DNA of 64,000 nt from Sphingomonas sp. BT-65 (GCF_026107375.2 NZ_JAPCIA010000002.1:685702-749701); one strand, 5' to 3'. Shown: positions 8,212-16,476, counted from the stretch's first letter. The notes: a model not told the origin generated them from the letters alone. Translations and numbers: made by a program.

Positions 8212-8826
8212 GGCGACGCTCGGCCGCGTCGCGGGCGCGCTCGCGGTCGATGAAGCCTTTGTAGAGAAAGACTGGTTCGTCGTTCAGCGTAATCTGCCTG
8301 CAATTGCCTTGTTCGCCAAGCGATTGACCATGTGAAAGCCAGGTCGCGGATAGTTTGGGTCCATCCGTTCGACGTCCCTCGAATCGAGCTAGGGGCAAGT
8401 GCTTATCTCGTTCAACGATAGCGATGATTGCTTCCGTCAAACGAGCTTCAAGACCGCGATCAGCAGGCAAATTCCCGCCTCGCCACTGTCCGATGCGCGA
8501 TCGAACGAAAGCGGCACGATCAGCCGGCGTCCCCAAAGCATGGCTCCCTGCTTCGATCATGTCTCTTCGCAAAGCTGCAAATGGCGGATACGTGAGGACG
8601 GGAGTGATACAAGTTTCTGGTCCTTCCAGCTTCTTCAAAACTGTACGGAGAAGCAGTGCATCAGGCCGTTCAGGTAATGGCGTGGCAGTAGCAGGAATAA
8701 ACATCACACTACCCTGGCCGCCCAGTCTCGTCGGGGGACATAAATCGCAGTCCCGACAGGCGCGCCTGAACCCGACGTACAAGCCGCCAAGCCGACGACG
8801 AGTATCACCGATCCTAGACGTACCAT
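8156..8826 (-). pseudogene. Possible broken lipoprotein gene of unknown function
   Basis: A frame starting at 8826 gives MVRLGSVILVVGLAACTSG, a lipoprotein signal with lipobox LAAC, but stops after 40 codons at 8704. The next ATG, sharing one base with that stop (TGATG), opens a frame running to 8156 that encodes a hydrophilic protein (MFIPATATPLPERPDALLLR...). Joining the two by a frameshift would give a normal lipoprotein, so a frameshifted gene is the simplest reading. Its 3' end overlaps the toxin remnant, and the true coding part probably ends near 8290 where that remnant breaks off. No family recognised. Confidence 0.4.
8186..8335 (+). pseudogene. Truncated AbiEii nucleotidyltransferase toxin
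   Basis: The ATG at 8186 overlaps the antitoxin 3' end by 26 bases. The 49-codon frame reads SNAPAEATLGRVAGALAVDE then AFVEKDWFVVQ, the conserved N-terminus of AbiEii/AbiGii toxins, which are normally near 300 residues. After about 8290 the similarity stops and the frame ends at 8335. The nucleotidyltransferase active site is absent, so the toxin cannot be functional. Confidence 0.65.
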
Positions 8827-8890
8827 GGCCGTATCCTCTCAGGCGTGCGTCGGCTGACATCGGTGTATTTGCCAAAAGCTGCCGGACCGC

Positions 8891-8972
8891 AATCCACCCA
8901 ATATCGGTCGTTCCGGCGCTGGAGCGACGAACCAAAAGCGGTCTGTTAGCAAGCGACCCCATTGCGGACGTT
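8891..8972 (+). repeat. Intergenic repeat, type A, copy 1
   Basis: Starts TCCACCCAATATCGG and ends GCGACCCCATTGCGGACGTT, the shared ends of the family. It is the leftmost copy seen and lies directly before the small membrane gene at 9009. Confidence 0.8.
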
Positions 8973-9008
8973 GAGCTTCATCAATAACTTGCCGCCGAAG
9001 GGGGCGAC

Positions 9009-9338
9009 ATGACTGTTTATGACGGCGTTCAATGGTTGTGCTTGATTGTGGGCGTGTGGCTTGTCCTCCTTGCCCGCGATCATCTGCGCATGAACGCACC
9101 CAAGGTGAGAGTAACGCTGGGCGGAACTGGCGTGGTTCTAGCTATTTTCATCTTCCTTGGAGTGATGGTGCTCTTACCGCGCCCGTGGGAAAGCGGGTTT
9201 TCACCCCTTATCAATGTCACGATGCGTGCTGCTTGCTTCCTTTTCGCAGGGCTGCTCATTTTGTCTCTAAGCGAAATCGCTGGCGGGACGGTGCAGGCTT
9301 TCAGGCGCTGGCGCTACCATCGGCGGAACGTCAGCTAA
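9009..9338 (+). CDS. Small membrane protein, unknown
   Basis: A 109-residue protein with three hydrophobic segments (about 8-22, 36-55 and 71-90) and a basic C-terminus (RRWRYHRRNVS). No family recognised. AAGGGG lies eight bases before the ATG. It sits alone between two type A repeats, and its stop codon TAA forms part of the start of the second repeat (GCTAACCACCC). Confidence 0.65.
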   Translation: MTVYDGVQWLCLIVGVWLVLLARDHLRMNAPKVRVTLGGTGVVLAIFIFLGVMVLLPRPWESGFSPLINVTMRAACFLFAGLLILSLSEIAGGTVQAFRRWRYHRRNVS

Positions 9339-9392
9339 CCACCCATTTTAGGCCGTTCGGCGGTGACGATGCCGGGCCAGGAGCGGAACAGG
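9334..9392 (+). repeat. Intergenic repeat, type A, copy 2 (left half only)
   Basis: GCTAACCACCCATTTTAGGC followed by GTTCGGCGGTGACGATGCCG. The right half with CCCATTGCGGACG is missing. Phage-like DNA begins where the repeat stops. Confidence 0.75.
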
Positions 9393-9545
9393 CGCGACAC
9401 GACAGCCATCTCCCGGTTGAGGGTTGCGTCCATTGCGCCTGCTGTCCCTGGAGGGGGTGTGACACGGTTTGTTGGATACATGTTGGAACCGGGATGCAAG
9501 TTCTCCCGTGGCCCGAGCTCGACTCGGGTGTCACGGAGAGCAGAT

Positions 9546-11456
9546 ATGTCGACCAACAACACGTATTTCACTCTAGCCGACCTCAAGGCGTCGCCTGTGG
9601 CAGAGGGGACGGCGTTTCTCGTTCAGGACCCGACCGATGTTGAGGACGGCACATTCTTCTGGACCCTCGGCGACTTCACTGGCCAAGCCGACGACGAGAA
9701 CATTATCAAGGCCGACAGCACGGCGCTGAGCGTCGGGGCATGGGTGAGGCAGGAGGCGGCTTCTTTAACTGCGACAGCATCGGGCACGGGTGCTGTAATC
9801 CGACCGCTGCAAAGCAAGTTGGACGAGTTTGTCTCCGTAAAAGACTTCGGCGCTGTAGGCGATGGGGTCACTGATGACCTCCCCGCTTTTCAGGCCGCGA
9901 CCAACACCGGGAAAACGGTCAGAATCCCACCAGCGAATTATTTCTTGAGCGATGCAGTCGCTTACACTGGGCAGGTCTTGTGGGTGGGTGAAGGAGCGCA
10001 AAGCACGATCATTTGCGACGGCCCGGTGCTGGAAGTGCTGAACGGAACCGACTCGATCGTCAGCGCGGTCAACCTGATCAACAAGACCGTGCCGTGGACG
10101 ATCCTGCGCGATCCCAATGATTGGAACCATACCCCCACGGTTGCGCTGTCGAATGACGGCTACCAGCCCACGATCAACGATCAGGACATTTGGGCGAGCC
10201 TGACCACCGCGCAGCAAAACCAGCAGATCGGCCCGTCGATCGGCTTTCAGGGCAATTCTGAAAACGTCCTGGTGGAAAACATCACCGGTCGGTTTGTGGT
10301 CATCGGTATTTATAGCAGCCGGAACTCGACGGTTCGAAACATCGATATTCACGGGGGCAAGGGCGGGGTTGGTGCCGTGTTCTTCTGGAACATCGACGGG
10401 CAATCTGGCCTTGGCAACCGAGCCGAGAATATCCGCGTCCGATATTCGAGCTTCAACGGCGTCACCTTTGCCCGCAACGCAGACGGCTTCGCGCTCAACA
10501 TTCAGACCGAGCGGTGCGGTGAGTCCGGCCTGAAGTTCTGGAAGGGTGAGATTAGCGGGACGGACGCACGCTGCTACAATATGACGGTCGCGAACTGCAA
10601 GAGCAACCGGCACTATTTCGACGGCTTTGATCTGTGCGGCGACCTGCCCTTCGCGGATACGATCCGCACGTCTCACAACATTTCGAATATCGAGGCTTAC
10701 GGGTGCCATGGTACGGGCATCAACATCGATGGCAACGGCCACGCCGTTTCTAATTTCAAGGCCTGGCTAAACGGCGACAAGGGCTGGTGGGGCGAAATCA
10801 CCGGATCGTCGGTTTCAAACCTCACGCTGATTGGAAACAACGCAAACGACGTTGATGGAAATCACGAGATCAGCGAGTCTGGCAGCGGCAATAGTTTCGC
10901 GGTCATCACTGTGACCTCGGACAGTTCGCTTGGTCACTACGCCATTTACGCTGATGGGCAGAACTCCTGGGCCAATGTCCGCGCCTCCGGTCGTCCGGTT
11001 TTCTTCGGTAATCCGGGTTCGATCGTTGCGGCACTGACTGACGTCCAAGACAATCAGACTGGCGCTGGTCGGCTGCACAACGCCGAGGTCGCGGACTGGG
11101 CGAGGGGTCTTGACGAACGCGGTTCGCATTACTGGCCTCGCCGGTCCGCCACCTTGGTCGCCGCAGCAGCCACGACCGGCATCCTGACCAATGCAACATC
11201 GGGTGGGGAATACGGCATTTACGCCGGTTATGTCGCAAAGGCCGGCGTGTTGACGGAGGCCTTTCACGGTCGGGCGGAGGCGGCGTTCAATGTGCCGTTC
11301 TTCCGGTGGAGCGCGCCGAACTCTGTACCCGGCGATGTGTATCTCGAAGCTGGGCAGGTTCTCTGCACGATCGACGAGACCGGGCACAACCTGCTTTTCA
11401 AGGTGAAATATTCGGACGGGACGACTGTCAAGACCGGTTCGGTGGCGCTCACGTGA
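9546..11456 (+). CDS. Phage tailspike-like protein with pectate-lyase-3 beta-helix
   Basis: A 636-residue protein with a short N-terminal head (about 1-90, ADLKASPVAEGTAFLVQDPT) probably used for virion attachment. Then VSVKDFGAVGDGVTDDLPAF, the signature entry into a pectate lyase superfamily 3 parallel beta-helix, which fills residues 95-500. The C-terminal part is Gly/Thr-rich. Such proteins bind or cleave cell-surface polysaccharide. The ATG at 9546 follows a GGAG site. It is followed with a one-base overlap by a second phage-type gene. No capsid, tail or lysis genes accompany it, so this is a fragment of a phage or a captured tail module. Confidence 0.8.
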   Translation: MSTNNTYFTLADLKASPVAEGTAFLVQDPTDVEDGTFFWTLGDFTGQADDENIIKADSTALSVGAWVRQEAASLTATASGTGAVIRPLQSKLDEFVSVKDFGAVGDGVTDDLPAFQAATNTGKTVRIPPANYFLSDAVAYTGQVLWVGEGAQSTIICDGPVLEVLNGTDSIVSAVNLINKTVPWTILRDPNDWNHTPTVALSNDGYQPTINDQDIWASLTTAQQNQQIGPSIGFQGNSENVLVENITGRFVVIGIYSSRNSTVRNIDIHGGKGGVGAVFFWNIDGQSGLGNRAENIRVRYSSFNGVTFARNADGFALNIQTERCGESGLKFWKGEISGTDARCYNMTVANCKSNRHYFDGFDLCGDLPFADTIRTSHNISNIEAYGCHGTGINIDGNGHAVSNFKAWLNGDKGWWGEITGSSVSNLTLIGNNANDVDGNHEISESGSGNSFAVITVTSDSSLGHYAIYADGQNSWANVRASGRPVFFGNPGSIVAALTDVQDNQTGAGRLHNAEVADWARGLDERGSHYWPRRSATLVAAAATTGILTNATSGGEYGIYAGYVAKAGVLTEAFHGRAEAAFNVPFFRWSAPNSVPGDVYLEAGQVLCTIDETGHNLLFKVKYSDGTTVKTGSVALT

Positions 11457-11944
11457 TGGCACAGGTGCGACATGACCGACTCCGGCAACGCAGCACAGGT
11501 GCGGGCGTGAATGCGGCAAGTCTGGTCGAGCAAATCGGCGTGTTCGCGGGCGCGGGCGCGGGGGCTGGTGGCGGCTTCTTCATGGTCAAATGGTTCGTCG
11601 AATGGATGGCTGGGCGTCTCGATAAGCGGGAGGCCCGTCTCGACGGCGCGACCGACAAGCTGATGGCAGCGCAGGACCGGCGGATAGATGCGCTGACCAC
11701 GCGTCTTGATGCGGTCGAGCGATTGCTTGCTGATTGCCAGCGCAAGCACGCCGAGAGTGAAGCGACCGTTCTTCGGTTGCAGGCGATCATCGACGGCAAG
11801 GGTGAGATTGCCCAGCGGGCGCAGGCCATTGTTGCGGCTGACCGGCTCGCGGATGCGGCCAAAGGCGTTTATGGAAGTGAAGCGCGAGCCTATGCAATGC
11901 ATCAGGCGCTGTCCCTCGCCTATCACCAGGCCGCGCCGGTTTAG
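11456..11944 (+). CDS. Small membrane-anchored coiled-coil protein, phage-type
   Basis: A 162-residue protein with a Gly/Ala-rich hydrophobic segment (about 25-45, FAGAGAGAGGGFFMVKWF) followed by a long charged helix with heptad character (about 55-115, KLMAAQDRRIDALTTRLDAV). The start ATG shares one base with the tailspike stop. Similar small proteins follow tail-fibre genes in prophages of this group and may be holin-like or tail-associated; the role is inferred from position only. Confidence 0.55.
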   Translation: MAQVRHDRLRQRSTGAGVNAASLVEQIGVFAGAGAGAGGGFFMVKWFVEWMAGRLDKREARLDGATDKLMAAQDRRIDALTTRLDAVERLLADCQRKHAESEATVLRLQAIIDGKGEIAQRAQAIVAADRLADAAKGVYGSEARAYAMHQALSLAYHQAAPV

Positions 11945-12051
11945 AGACCCGCTATTTCATGCTTAAGTGACCGGGCAGAATAGGCCCGGTCACCACGTCG
12001 CTGACTACGATTCGCAATAACCCAGGCGTGGGGATTGGTCGCCCTCATGGC

Positions 12052-12390
12052 CTAAGTGCCTTCATCTGGCGGTAACCGCACTGCGCGCACGACAGCCGCG
12101 ACCTTCGCCATTAGGTCCGCTTCGGCGCCGAACTCGCCCCAAAGTTCAGGATCATCATCCACCGGCATCAGCTCGTCCCAATAGCCCCTCCCCTTCCGCG
12201 ATCTCCAGAATTGCAGGCGCTCGCCGAATGGTCCCGGATCGGGCTGCCCGGTCTCCGCCTCCTGCTTTCGGACATACTCCCACATGAGCCTAGCGGCGCG
12301 CTCGATCATCTCGGGCGTGACGCCCTGATCCGCCTGGGTTTTGAGCCGCTGGCGAAAACGGCGCTGTCGCTCTGCATTGCTTAGAACCAT
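12052..12390 (-). CDS. Hypothetical protein with basic N-terminus, possible DNA-binding regulator
   Basis: A 112-residue protein whose N-terminus LSNAERQRRFRQRLK is strongly basic and resembles short phage/plasmid proteins of unknown function. The rest is acidic (ELMPVDDDPELWGEFGAEAD). Three copies of a GTTACGTAAC-type palindrome lie immediately upstream of its start, so an autoregulatory DNA-binding role is possible. No family assigned. It is convergent with the tailspike module and probably part of the same insert. Confidence 0.5.
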   Translation of the reverse strand: MVLSNAERQRRFRQRLKTQADQGVTPEMIERAARLMWEYVRKQEAETGQPDPGPFGERLQFWRSRKGRGYWDELMPVDDDPELWGEFGAEADLMAKVAAVVRAVRLPPDEGT

Positions 12391-12399
12391 GCCGCCCCC

Positions 12400-12476
12400 G
12401 TTACGTCACGCGAGCGCGCTCGTCAATTCCGTTACGTAACGTCCTTGGCAGCTTTAACCTTGGGCCGTTACGTAAC
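12400..12476 (-). promoter_or_regulatory. Three GTTACGTAAC-type palindromes upstream of 12052-12390
   Basis: Perfect GTTACGTAAC palindromes at 12431-12440 and 12467-12476, and a one-mismatch copy GTTACGTCAC at 12400-12409, spaced 31 and 36 bases. About three helical turns separate them, as for operators bound cooperatively on one DNA face. TTGACG on the minus strand between the first two could be a -35 box. Confidence 0.6.
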
Positions 12477-12480
12477 AAAC

Positions 12481-12515
12481 GAGCCGAGGGAAGGCGGCAA
12501 CCTTCTCCCCGGCTC
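12481..12515. other. Long imperfect hairpin
   Basis: GAGCCGAGGGAAGG faces CCTTCTCCCCGGCTC across a CGGCAA loop. No T-tract follows, so a terminator is uncertain. It borders the palindrome cluster. Confidence 0.45.
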
Positions 12516-12574
12516 TGATCGCAACCCTACAGCTTTTGGGTGGAAAGCAGTCGTTAGTCTTCGCCGAAATATGC

Positions 12575-12671
12575 GCGACCGTAAGGACGCCGAATGAGCC
12601 GGAGGAAGGGCGCGAGTAGCCGCCAGCGCAGCGAGTTTGAGCTTGGACGCCTGCTCACGACCCCGTAGCGG
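12575..12671 (+). repeat. Intergenic repeat, type B, copy 3 (right part)
   Basis: CGCGACCGTAAGGACGCCGA then GAAGGGCGCGAGTAGCCGCC and GCTCACGACCCCGTAGCGG. It matches the right part of the full type B copy at 23676. It overlaps the 3' end of the SMI1-type gene. Confidence 0.65.
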
Positions 12672-13074
12672 CCTCTTCCTCGATCCCAATGCGGTCATAG
12701 AAAGCGTCGAAGTCAGGAGCGATGACTTCGGCGCTGCCGCCGCCCGCTACCATGTCGATAGTGACGACAGGCCATGGCGTTCCGGTGCGGGTATCGAACG
12801 CGATATACTCACCGCCACCATTACTACCGAAGACGAGAAAGCCCTGCAGGTCCGCTTGCCCGTGGTTCGCACTTTCGATTGTAACCGCCACCGTTCCCGC
12901 AGGGTCCAAGCACATGTTATGGGGCCGGCTCGGCAACGGGCCTTCGCCACCATTACTGAACGCGAGCAGATCGAGATACCGTTCGGGCAGATCGTGAGGC
13001 GCAACCGCCCGGAGATATGACAACTCTTCGGCCGGAGCCCCACCCATCGCGAACCAGTCTCGCCCTTCGAGCAT
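12655..13074 (-). CDS. SMI1/KNR4 (SUKH-1) family immunity protein
   Basis: A 139-residue protein with the SUKH core: LPERYLDLLAFSNGGEG near the N-terminus and GFLVFGSNGGGEYIAFDTR then PVVTIDM in the middle. SUKH proteins are immunity factors against contact-dependent or polymorphic toxins. No toxin gene is adjacent, so this is an orphan immunity gene. It lies on the minus strand between repeat copies oriented to the plus strand. Confidence 0.88.
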   Translation of the reverse strand: MLEGRDWFAMGGAPAEELSYLRAVAPHDLPERYLDLLAFSNGGEGPLPSRPHNMCLDPAGTVAVTIESANHGQADLQGFLVFGSNGGGEYIAFDTRTGTPWPVVTIDMVAGGGSAEVIAPDFDAFYDRIGIEEEAATGS

Positions 13075-13108
13075 CGATCTGCTCCCTCCCGTGTCGGCGC
13101 TTAATTGA

Positions 13109-13215
13109 CTGCTTTCACCCAGTTACAACTTAAAGCCGCCTGTCGCCTGACCACCCAATAGCAGACGCCCGACCCGGACCCACTTTACGACCGTAATCCG
13201 AAAGCGGGAGCCCAG
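13109..13215 (+). repeat. Degenerate intergenic repeats, copy 4
   Basis: GCTTTCACCCAGTTACAACT (A-like start) followed at 13149 by GACCACCCAATAGCAGACGC, a type B start that continues to AATCCGAAAGCGGGAG. The right end is missing. It fills most of the 310-base gap between the SMI1-type gene and the AT-rich gene. Confidence 0.55.
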
Positions 13216-13384
13216 CGGTACTTCCAATGTCAGGTGGCGTATCGAGATTGCAGTAGGGCTATGCAGCAATACAGGCGTTCGCCTGATACGCTGGGGGTCG
13301 TCAGGTTCCCCCGGCGCTGGCACTGTCTGGTTTGCGCCATTTATGACCCCTTGGTTCAACCCTGACAAGAAATGAGAGGCAATT

Positions 13385-13708
13385 ATGATCATCCCTCCAT
13401 TTGTCGCCATTGCAGAAAAGCCTATTGAAGCTAATCAAACAGATATCGAAAGCTGCTATCAGCAGTATCTGGAAATCATCGATGATGGCGCAAAGATATA
13501 TGCTAAATATACATCATATTCTGATGAGTTTGGATATATACTTAGAGTAATATACTACCCAATATTTGAGGGACGAGCACTAGAATCTAAGAATATATTC
13601 CTATGCTGGCAGAAGCCAGGCGATCGAATGAATTTCGTTATATCCGATGTTAATGGGGAAGCTGATCTTCAAGAGAGCCTTAAGCATCAGGATAGAGAAT
13701 CAAAATGA
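13385..13708 (+). CDS. Hypothetical AT-rich protein, recently acquired
   Basis: A 107-residue acidic, cytosolic-type protein (NQTDIESCYQQYLEIIDDGA) that is not recognised. Its base composition is strikingly AT-rich, with codons such as ATA, AGA, TTA and TAT used freely, against strongly GC-rich neighbours, so it came from an unrelated low-GC donor. A GAGAGG ribosome site precedes the ATG. Its position between repeats and beside an orphan immunity gene suggests it may also be an immunity protein; this is inference only. Confidence 0.65.
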   Translation: MIIPPFVAIAEKPIEANQTDIESCYQQYLEIIDDGAKIYAKYTSYSDEFGYILRVIYYPIFEGRALESKNIFLCWQKPGDRMNFVISDVNGEADLQESLKHQDRESK

Positions 13709-13876
13709 AGTAGAAATTATAGCGTGACGGACCCACTATCTAGTCGAATCTAGATAGACCGATGCCAGTGGTGTGGCGACAACAATCTGGCCTATGACAA
13801 ATATAGGATTCCCTTAGGCAGCGATCTCGAGCGGTTCGGTTATACCGAGCAGGCCCGACTGTCGCAGTTTGTCGTA

Positions 13877-13993
13877 GCGACCGCTTTTGGATGCTCCCGC
13901 GGACCGGCTGGATGACCGGAATGAGGGCGCGTAGCCGCCGGACCGGTGAATTCCAGATCGAGTGACTGCTCACCAACTGATTGCGGACACTCT
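13877..13993 (+). repeat. Intergenic repeat, type B, copy 5 (diverged)
   Basis: GCGACCGCTTTTGGATGCTC, then GACCGGAATGAGGGCGCGTA and GCTCACCAACTGATTGCGGA. It ends 21 bases before the start of the gene at 14015. The rest of the 306-base gap shows no gene. Confidence 0.7.
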
Positions 13994-14014
13994 TGCGATC
14001 AGTATCACTCACTT

Positions 14015-14401
14015 ATGAGCAATCCAGCTTCCACGTTGAGTTTCACTAACGATGGGAGCGAGTCCATGCTTGTTTGGCTTGAGCCGTGGGCGGACGAGCT
14101 TCACCTACCGGGTCGGTCAACGGTGCAATTTATAGCTCCTAACGGAGGAGAACTGGGTGAGCTTGAACAGGCTCACGATCAGATAACTCTCTGGGCCAAC
14201 GCTGACATCGTTCAAGTTTTCATTGACGATGTGCTACAGGAAACCTCTTCAGCAAGCATCGCGGCTCCAGCGGGACTAACCAAGACAATGCTTCATACGG
14301 TCTTTGATGCTCAGCCATCCGCTCGTCTTGGCGGTCGTCCGCTTCCTTCCACGGCCCGCATTTCGATTTGGAGCAAACTGAAGCGGCAACTAGGCTTCTG
14401 A
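14015..14401 (+). CDS. Hypothetical small protein, possible immunity protein
   Basis: A 128-residue protein beginning MSNPASTLSFTNDGSESMLV, with WLEPWADELHLPGRSTVQF, suggesting a beta-rich fold. No signal peptide. No family name is certain; proteins with a similar FTN...LWLEPWAD start occur beside SMI1-type genes. The ATG at 14015 follows directly on repeat copy 5, and repeat copy 6 begins 30 bases after its stop. Confidence 0.6.
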   Translation: MSNPASTLSFTNDGSESMLVWLEPWADELHLPGRSTVQFIAPNGGELGELEQAHDQITLWANADIVQVFIDDVLQETSSASIAAPAGLTKTMLHTVFDAQPSARLGGRPLPSTARISIWSKLKRQLGF

Positions 14402-14430
14402 TCGCGCTGCACGCTATCAGTTCAATGTAC

Positions 14431-14517
14431 GCTATCCACCCATCAATCGACGTTCCCGCCCTTGTTGCGCGGTGCCAGCAGCAGACGGGCCGCTAACGAC
14501 CCATTGCGGACGTTCAA
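14431..14517 (+). repeat. Intergenic repeat, type A, copy 6
   Basis: GCTATCCACCCATCAATCGA at the left, CCAGCAGCAGACGGGCCGC in the middle, and TAACGACCCATTGCGGACGT at the right. A nearly full-length type A unit. Confidence 0.85.
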
Positions 14518-14626
14518 GCGACCGACAAGCGCTCCGATTCCAGACATTCATGTTCGGCGTTCGCCATTCCGATTTGCAATCGGGTGAACGCTTGCGCTCG
14601 CCGCACCTAACTGCGAGCGTTGGGCC

Positions 14627-15592
14627 ATGATCGAACTTGAAACCGTAGCGGAGATGATCCCGCTTCCGGCAACGCCCGAGGGCTGGTTCGATTATGGCTA
14701 CACTGCGCTGGCCGATGGACGATTGGCCGTCATCCGCACACGCAAGGATGTTCATGCCGAACACATGCGCTGGTGGGAGGCCGTGAACGGCGACGACCAG
14801 TCGCGGAAATATCCCAAAGTCTGGGATGCCGACATGCGGCTGTCGATCTTCGACGGGATAGCCGAGACCGATGTTGCGATCATGCCATCGGGTGCGCATC
14901 CTATCGTTGATCAGATGGCAGACGGCAGGTGGCTCGTCGCCGCATCGCGCGCTGAAGAGGGCGAGAAGAACGGGCGTATCCATGCGGCTGACGGACGGAT
15001 GGAGCGCAAGATGATCCTCGGCGACGGGATCGAAAATCTACTGTGCTCGACGGACGGCACGATATGGGTAGGCTATTTCGACGAAGGTGTGTTCGGAGGC
15101 CCGAACAGGGACGGAAGCTGGCCGGTGTCGTCCGGGGGGATCGTCCAGTTCGACGCCTTTGGCACGCCGCTGTGGTCGTTCAACGAGCAAGTTCGCGAGA
15201 ACCACTCGATTGCTGACTCGTATGCCATGACGCTCTCCGGCACCGACTTATGGGCCTGCTTCTACACGGACTTTCCAATCGCCCGGATCAGCGGCGGTGA
15301 ACCGGTATTCTGGTCGAACAGCGTAGCCGGAGCGAAGGCCATCGCCGTGAAGGACGACATCGTGATGCTGGGCGGCGGCTACAGCGACGACGCCAACCGC
15401 ATCACGCTCGTGAAGCTCGACGGCAAGTCCAGTCGCGAGCTTGGTAGCTTGCGGCATGCCAGAGGAAGGGGCGGCGGGGCCGGTCTACTTCAGGGACGAG
15501 GAAGTGTCATGCACCTCGTCAGGGATGGCGTTTGGTCCAAGGTGTCGGTCTACAAGGCGGCTGCTGCCATCAATCGGCATTGTCGCTCTTGA
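14627..15592 (+). CDS. Hypothetical beta-propeller-like protein
   Basis: A 321-residue cytosolic-type protein with repeated beta-strand blocks (GYTALADGRLAVIRTRKDVH, DGRWLVAASRAEEG, STDGTIWVGYFDEG, GTDLWACFYTDFP, DDIVMLGGGYSDD) that look like propeller blades. No enzyme motif. The C-terminal tail after about residue 280 (ARGRGGGAGLLQGRG) is low in complexity and might reflect a small frame disturbance, but the following HLVRDGVWSKVSV reads naturally. Function unknown. A single-gene unit bounded by repeat copies 6 and 7. Confidence 0.65.
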   Translation: MIELETVAEMIPLPATPEGWFDYGYTALADGRLAVIRTRKDVHAEHMRWWEAVNGDDQSRKYPKVWDADMRLSIFDGIAETDVAIMPSGAHPIVDQMADGRWLVAASRAEEGEKNGRIHAADGRMERKMILGDGIENLLCSTDGTIWVGYFDEGVFGGPNRDGSWPVSSGGIVQFDAFGTPLWSFNEQVRENHSIADSYAMTLSGTDLWACFYTDFPIARISGGEPVFWSNSVAGAKAIAVKDDIVMLGGGYSDDANRITLVKLDGKSSRELGSLRHARGRGGGAGLLQGRGSVMHLVRDGVWSKVSVYKAAAAINRHCRS

Positions 15593-15680
15593 TCGTTAGA
15601 TAGGCTGGCGCGCCTCATCTTCGGGAAGGGATGGACAAGCGGTCGGAAACAACAACACGACGCCATAGAGCCGACCATCC

Positions 15681-15770
15681 GCTTCCCACCCAATAGCGGA
15701 CGCCCGGCCGCAATCTGAACGAAGGGCGGTTTTCGGGATCGTCCGGAGGCAGCCTGAACGACGGCTGTGG
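15681..15770 (+). repeat. Intergenic repeat, type B, copy 7 (left part)
   Basis: GCTTCCCACCCAATAGCGGA, then CTGAACGAAGGGCGGTTTTC and CCTGAACGACGGCTGTGG. The right part is absent. It marks the left edge of the TetR-to-SnoaL block. The remainder of the gap 15593-15912 shows no gene; 15800-15890 is AT-rich. Confidence 0.75.
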
Positions 15771-15912
15771 AACGCGAAGCTGTCATCTCCATGTGATCAG
15801 AATTGTGCTGTGGCAGCTTGGAATACTTGTGTTCTATGTTTGGTATTGTTGCGACGGATGCAGTTAAATACTTGTTTTTCAATAAATGAGACTCCTGGCC
15901 CGGCAGGGGAAG

Positions 15913-16476
15913 TTACATCTTCAGCATGTCGATGAGATCGTCGACCAGTCCCTGCGGATCGGACCGACCCTTGCCTTCCGCCGACAGATGTCCGCCCAGC
16001 GCCATTTCCATCGCGCCGTGGATGAGCGACATGAGCAAGGCCGCCGTGCGCTCATTGTCGCCAGGCCTTATTTTTCCGGCGCTGCGAACGAGCGCGATCG
16101 CTTCGATGAACAGGCGCAAGGTTTCGCTGGCGGCATCCGCAAGGTCTTCGTCGTGACGCTCCCAGCGGCCGAAGATCAGCCGGAACCGGTTGGGATACTG
16201 CAGGCCCCAGCGGATGTGATCATATGCCAGTTCGCGCAAAGCGGTCAGCGGATCGCTCGAAGCAGCGATGGTCCCAGCCATTGCCGCGGTTCTTACCCGC
16301 AATTCGCGCGCCGCAACACCGGCGAGCAGCGCTTCCTTGTCCCGGAAGTGCTTGTAGGGCGCGTTGTGCGAGAGGCCGGCGATCTGCGCGACGCCGCGCA
16401 AGGTAACGCCCTCCGGTCCTGACTGGTCCAGAAGCTCGGCCGCAGCGGCCAGGATGGTATCGCGTGTCGTCTCCAT
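15913..16476 (-). CDS. TetR-family transcriptional regulator
   Basis: A 187-residue TetR repressor. The N-terminal helix-turn-helix reads VTLRGVAQIAGLSHNAPYKHF, with the typical downstream FRDKEALLAGVA. The C-terminal ligand domain (RFRLIFGRWERHDE) resembles the WHG-type TetR domain. It lies 147 bases downstream of the MMPL transporter on the same strand and probably represses that transporter and itself through the twin operators at 18850-18894. The start is the ATG at 16476; upstream codons in the same frame lack similarity. Confidence 0.9.
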   Translation of the reverse strand: METTRDTILAAAAELLDQSGPEGVTLRGVAQIAGLSHNAPYKHFRDKEALLAGVAARELRVRTAAMAGTIAASSDPLTALRELAYDHIRWGLQYPNRFRLIFGRWERHDEDLADAASETLRLFIEAIALVRSAGKIRPGDNERTAALLMSLIHGAMEMALGGHLSAEGKGRSDPQGLVDDLIDMLKM

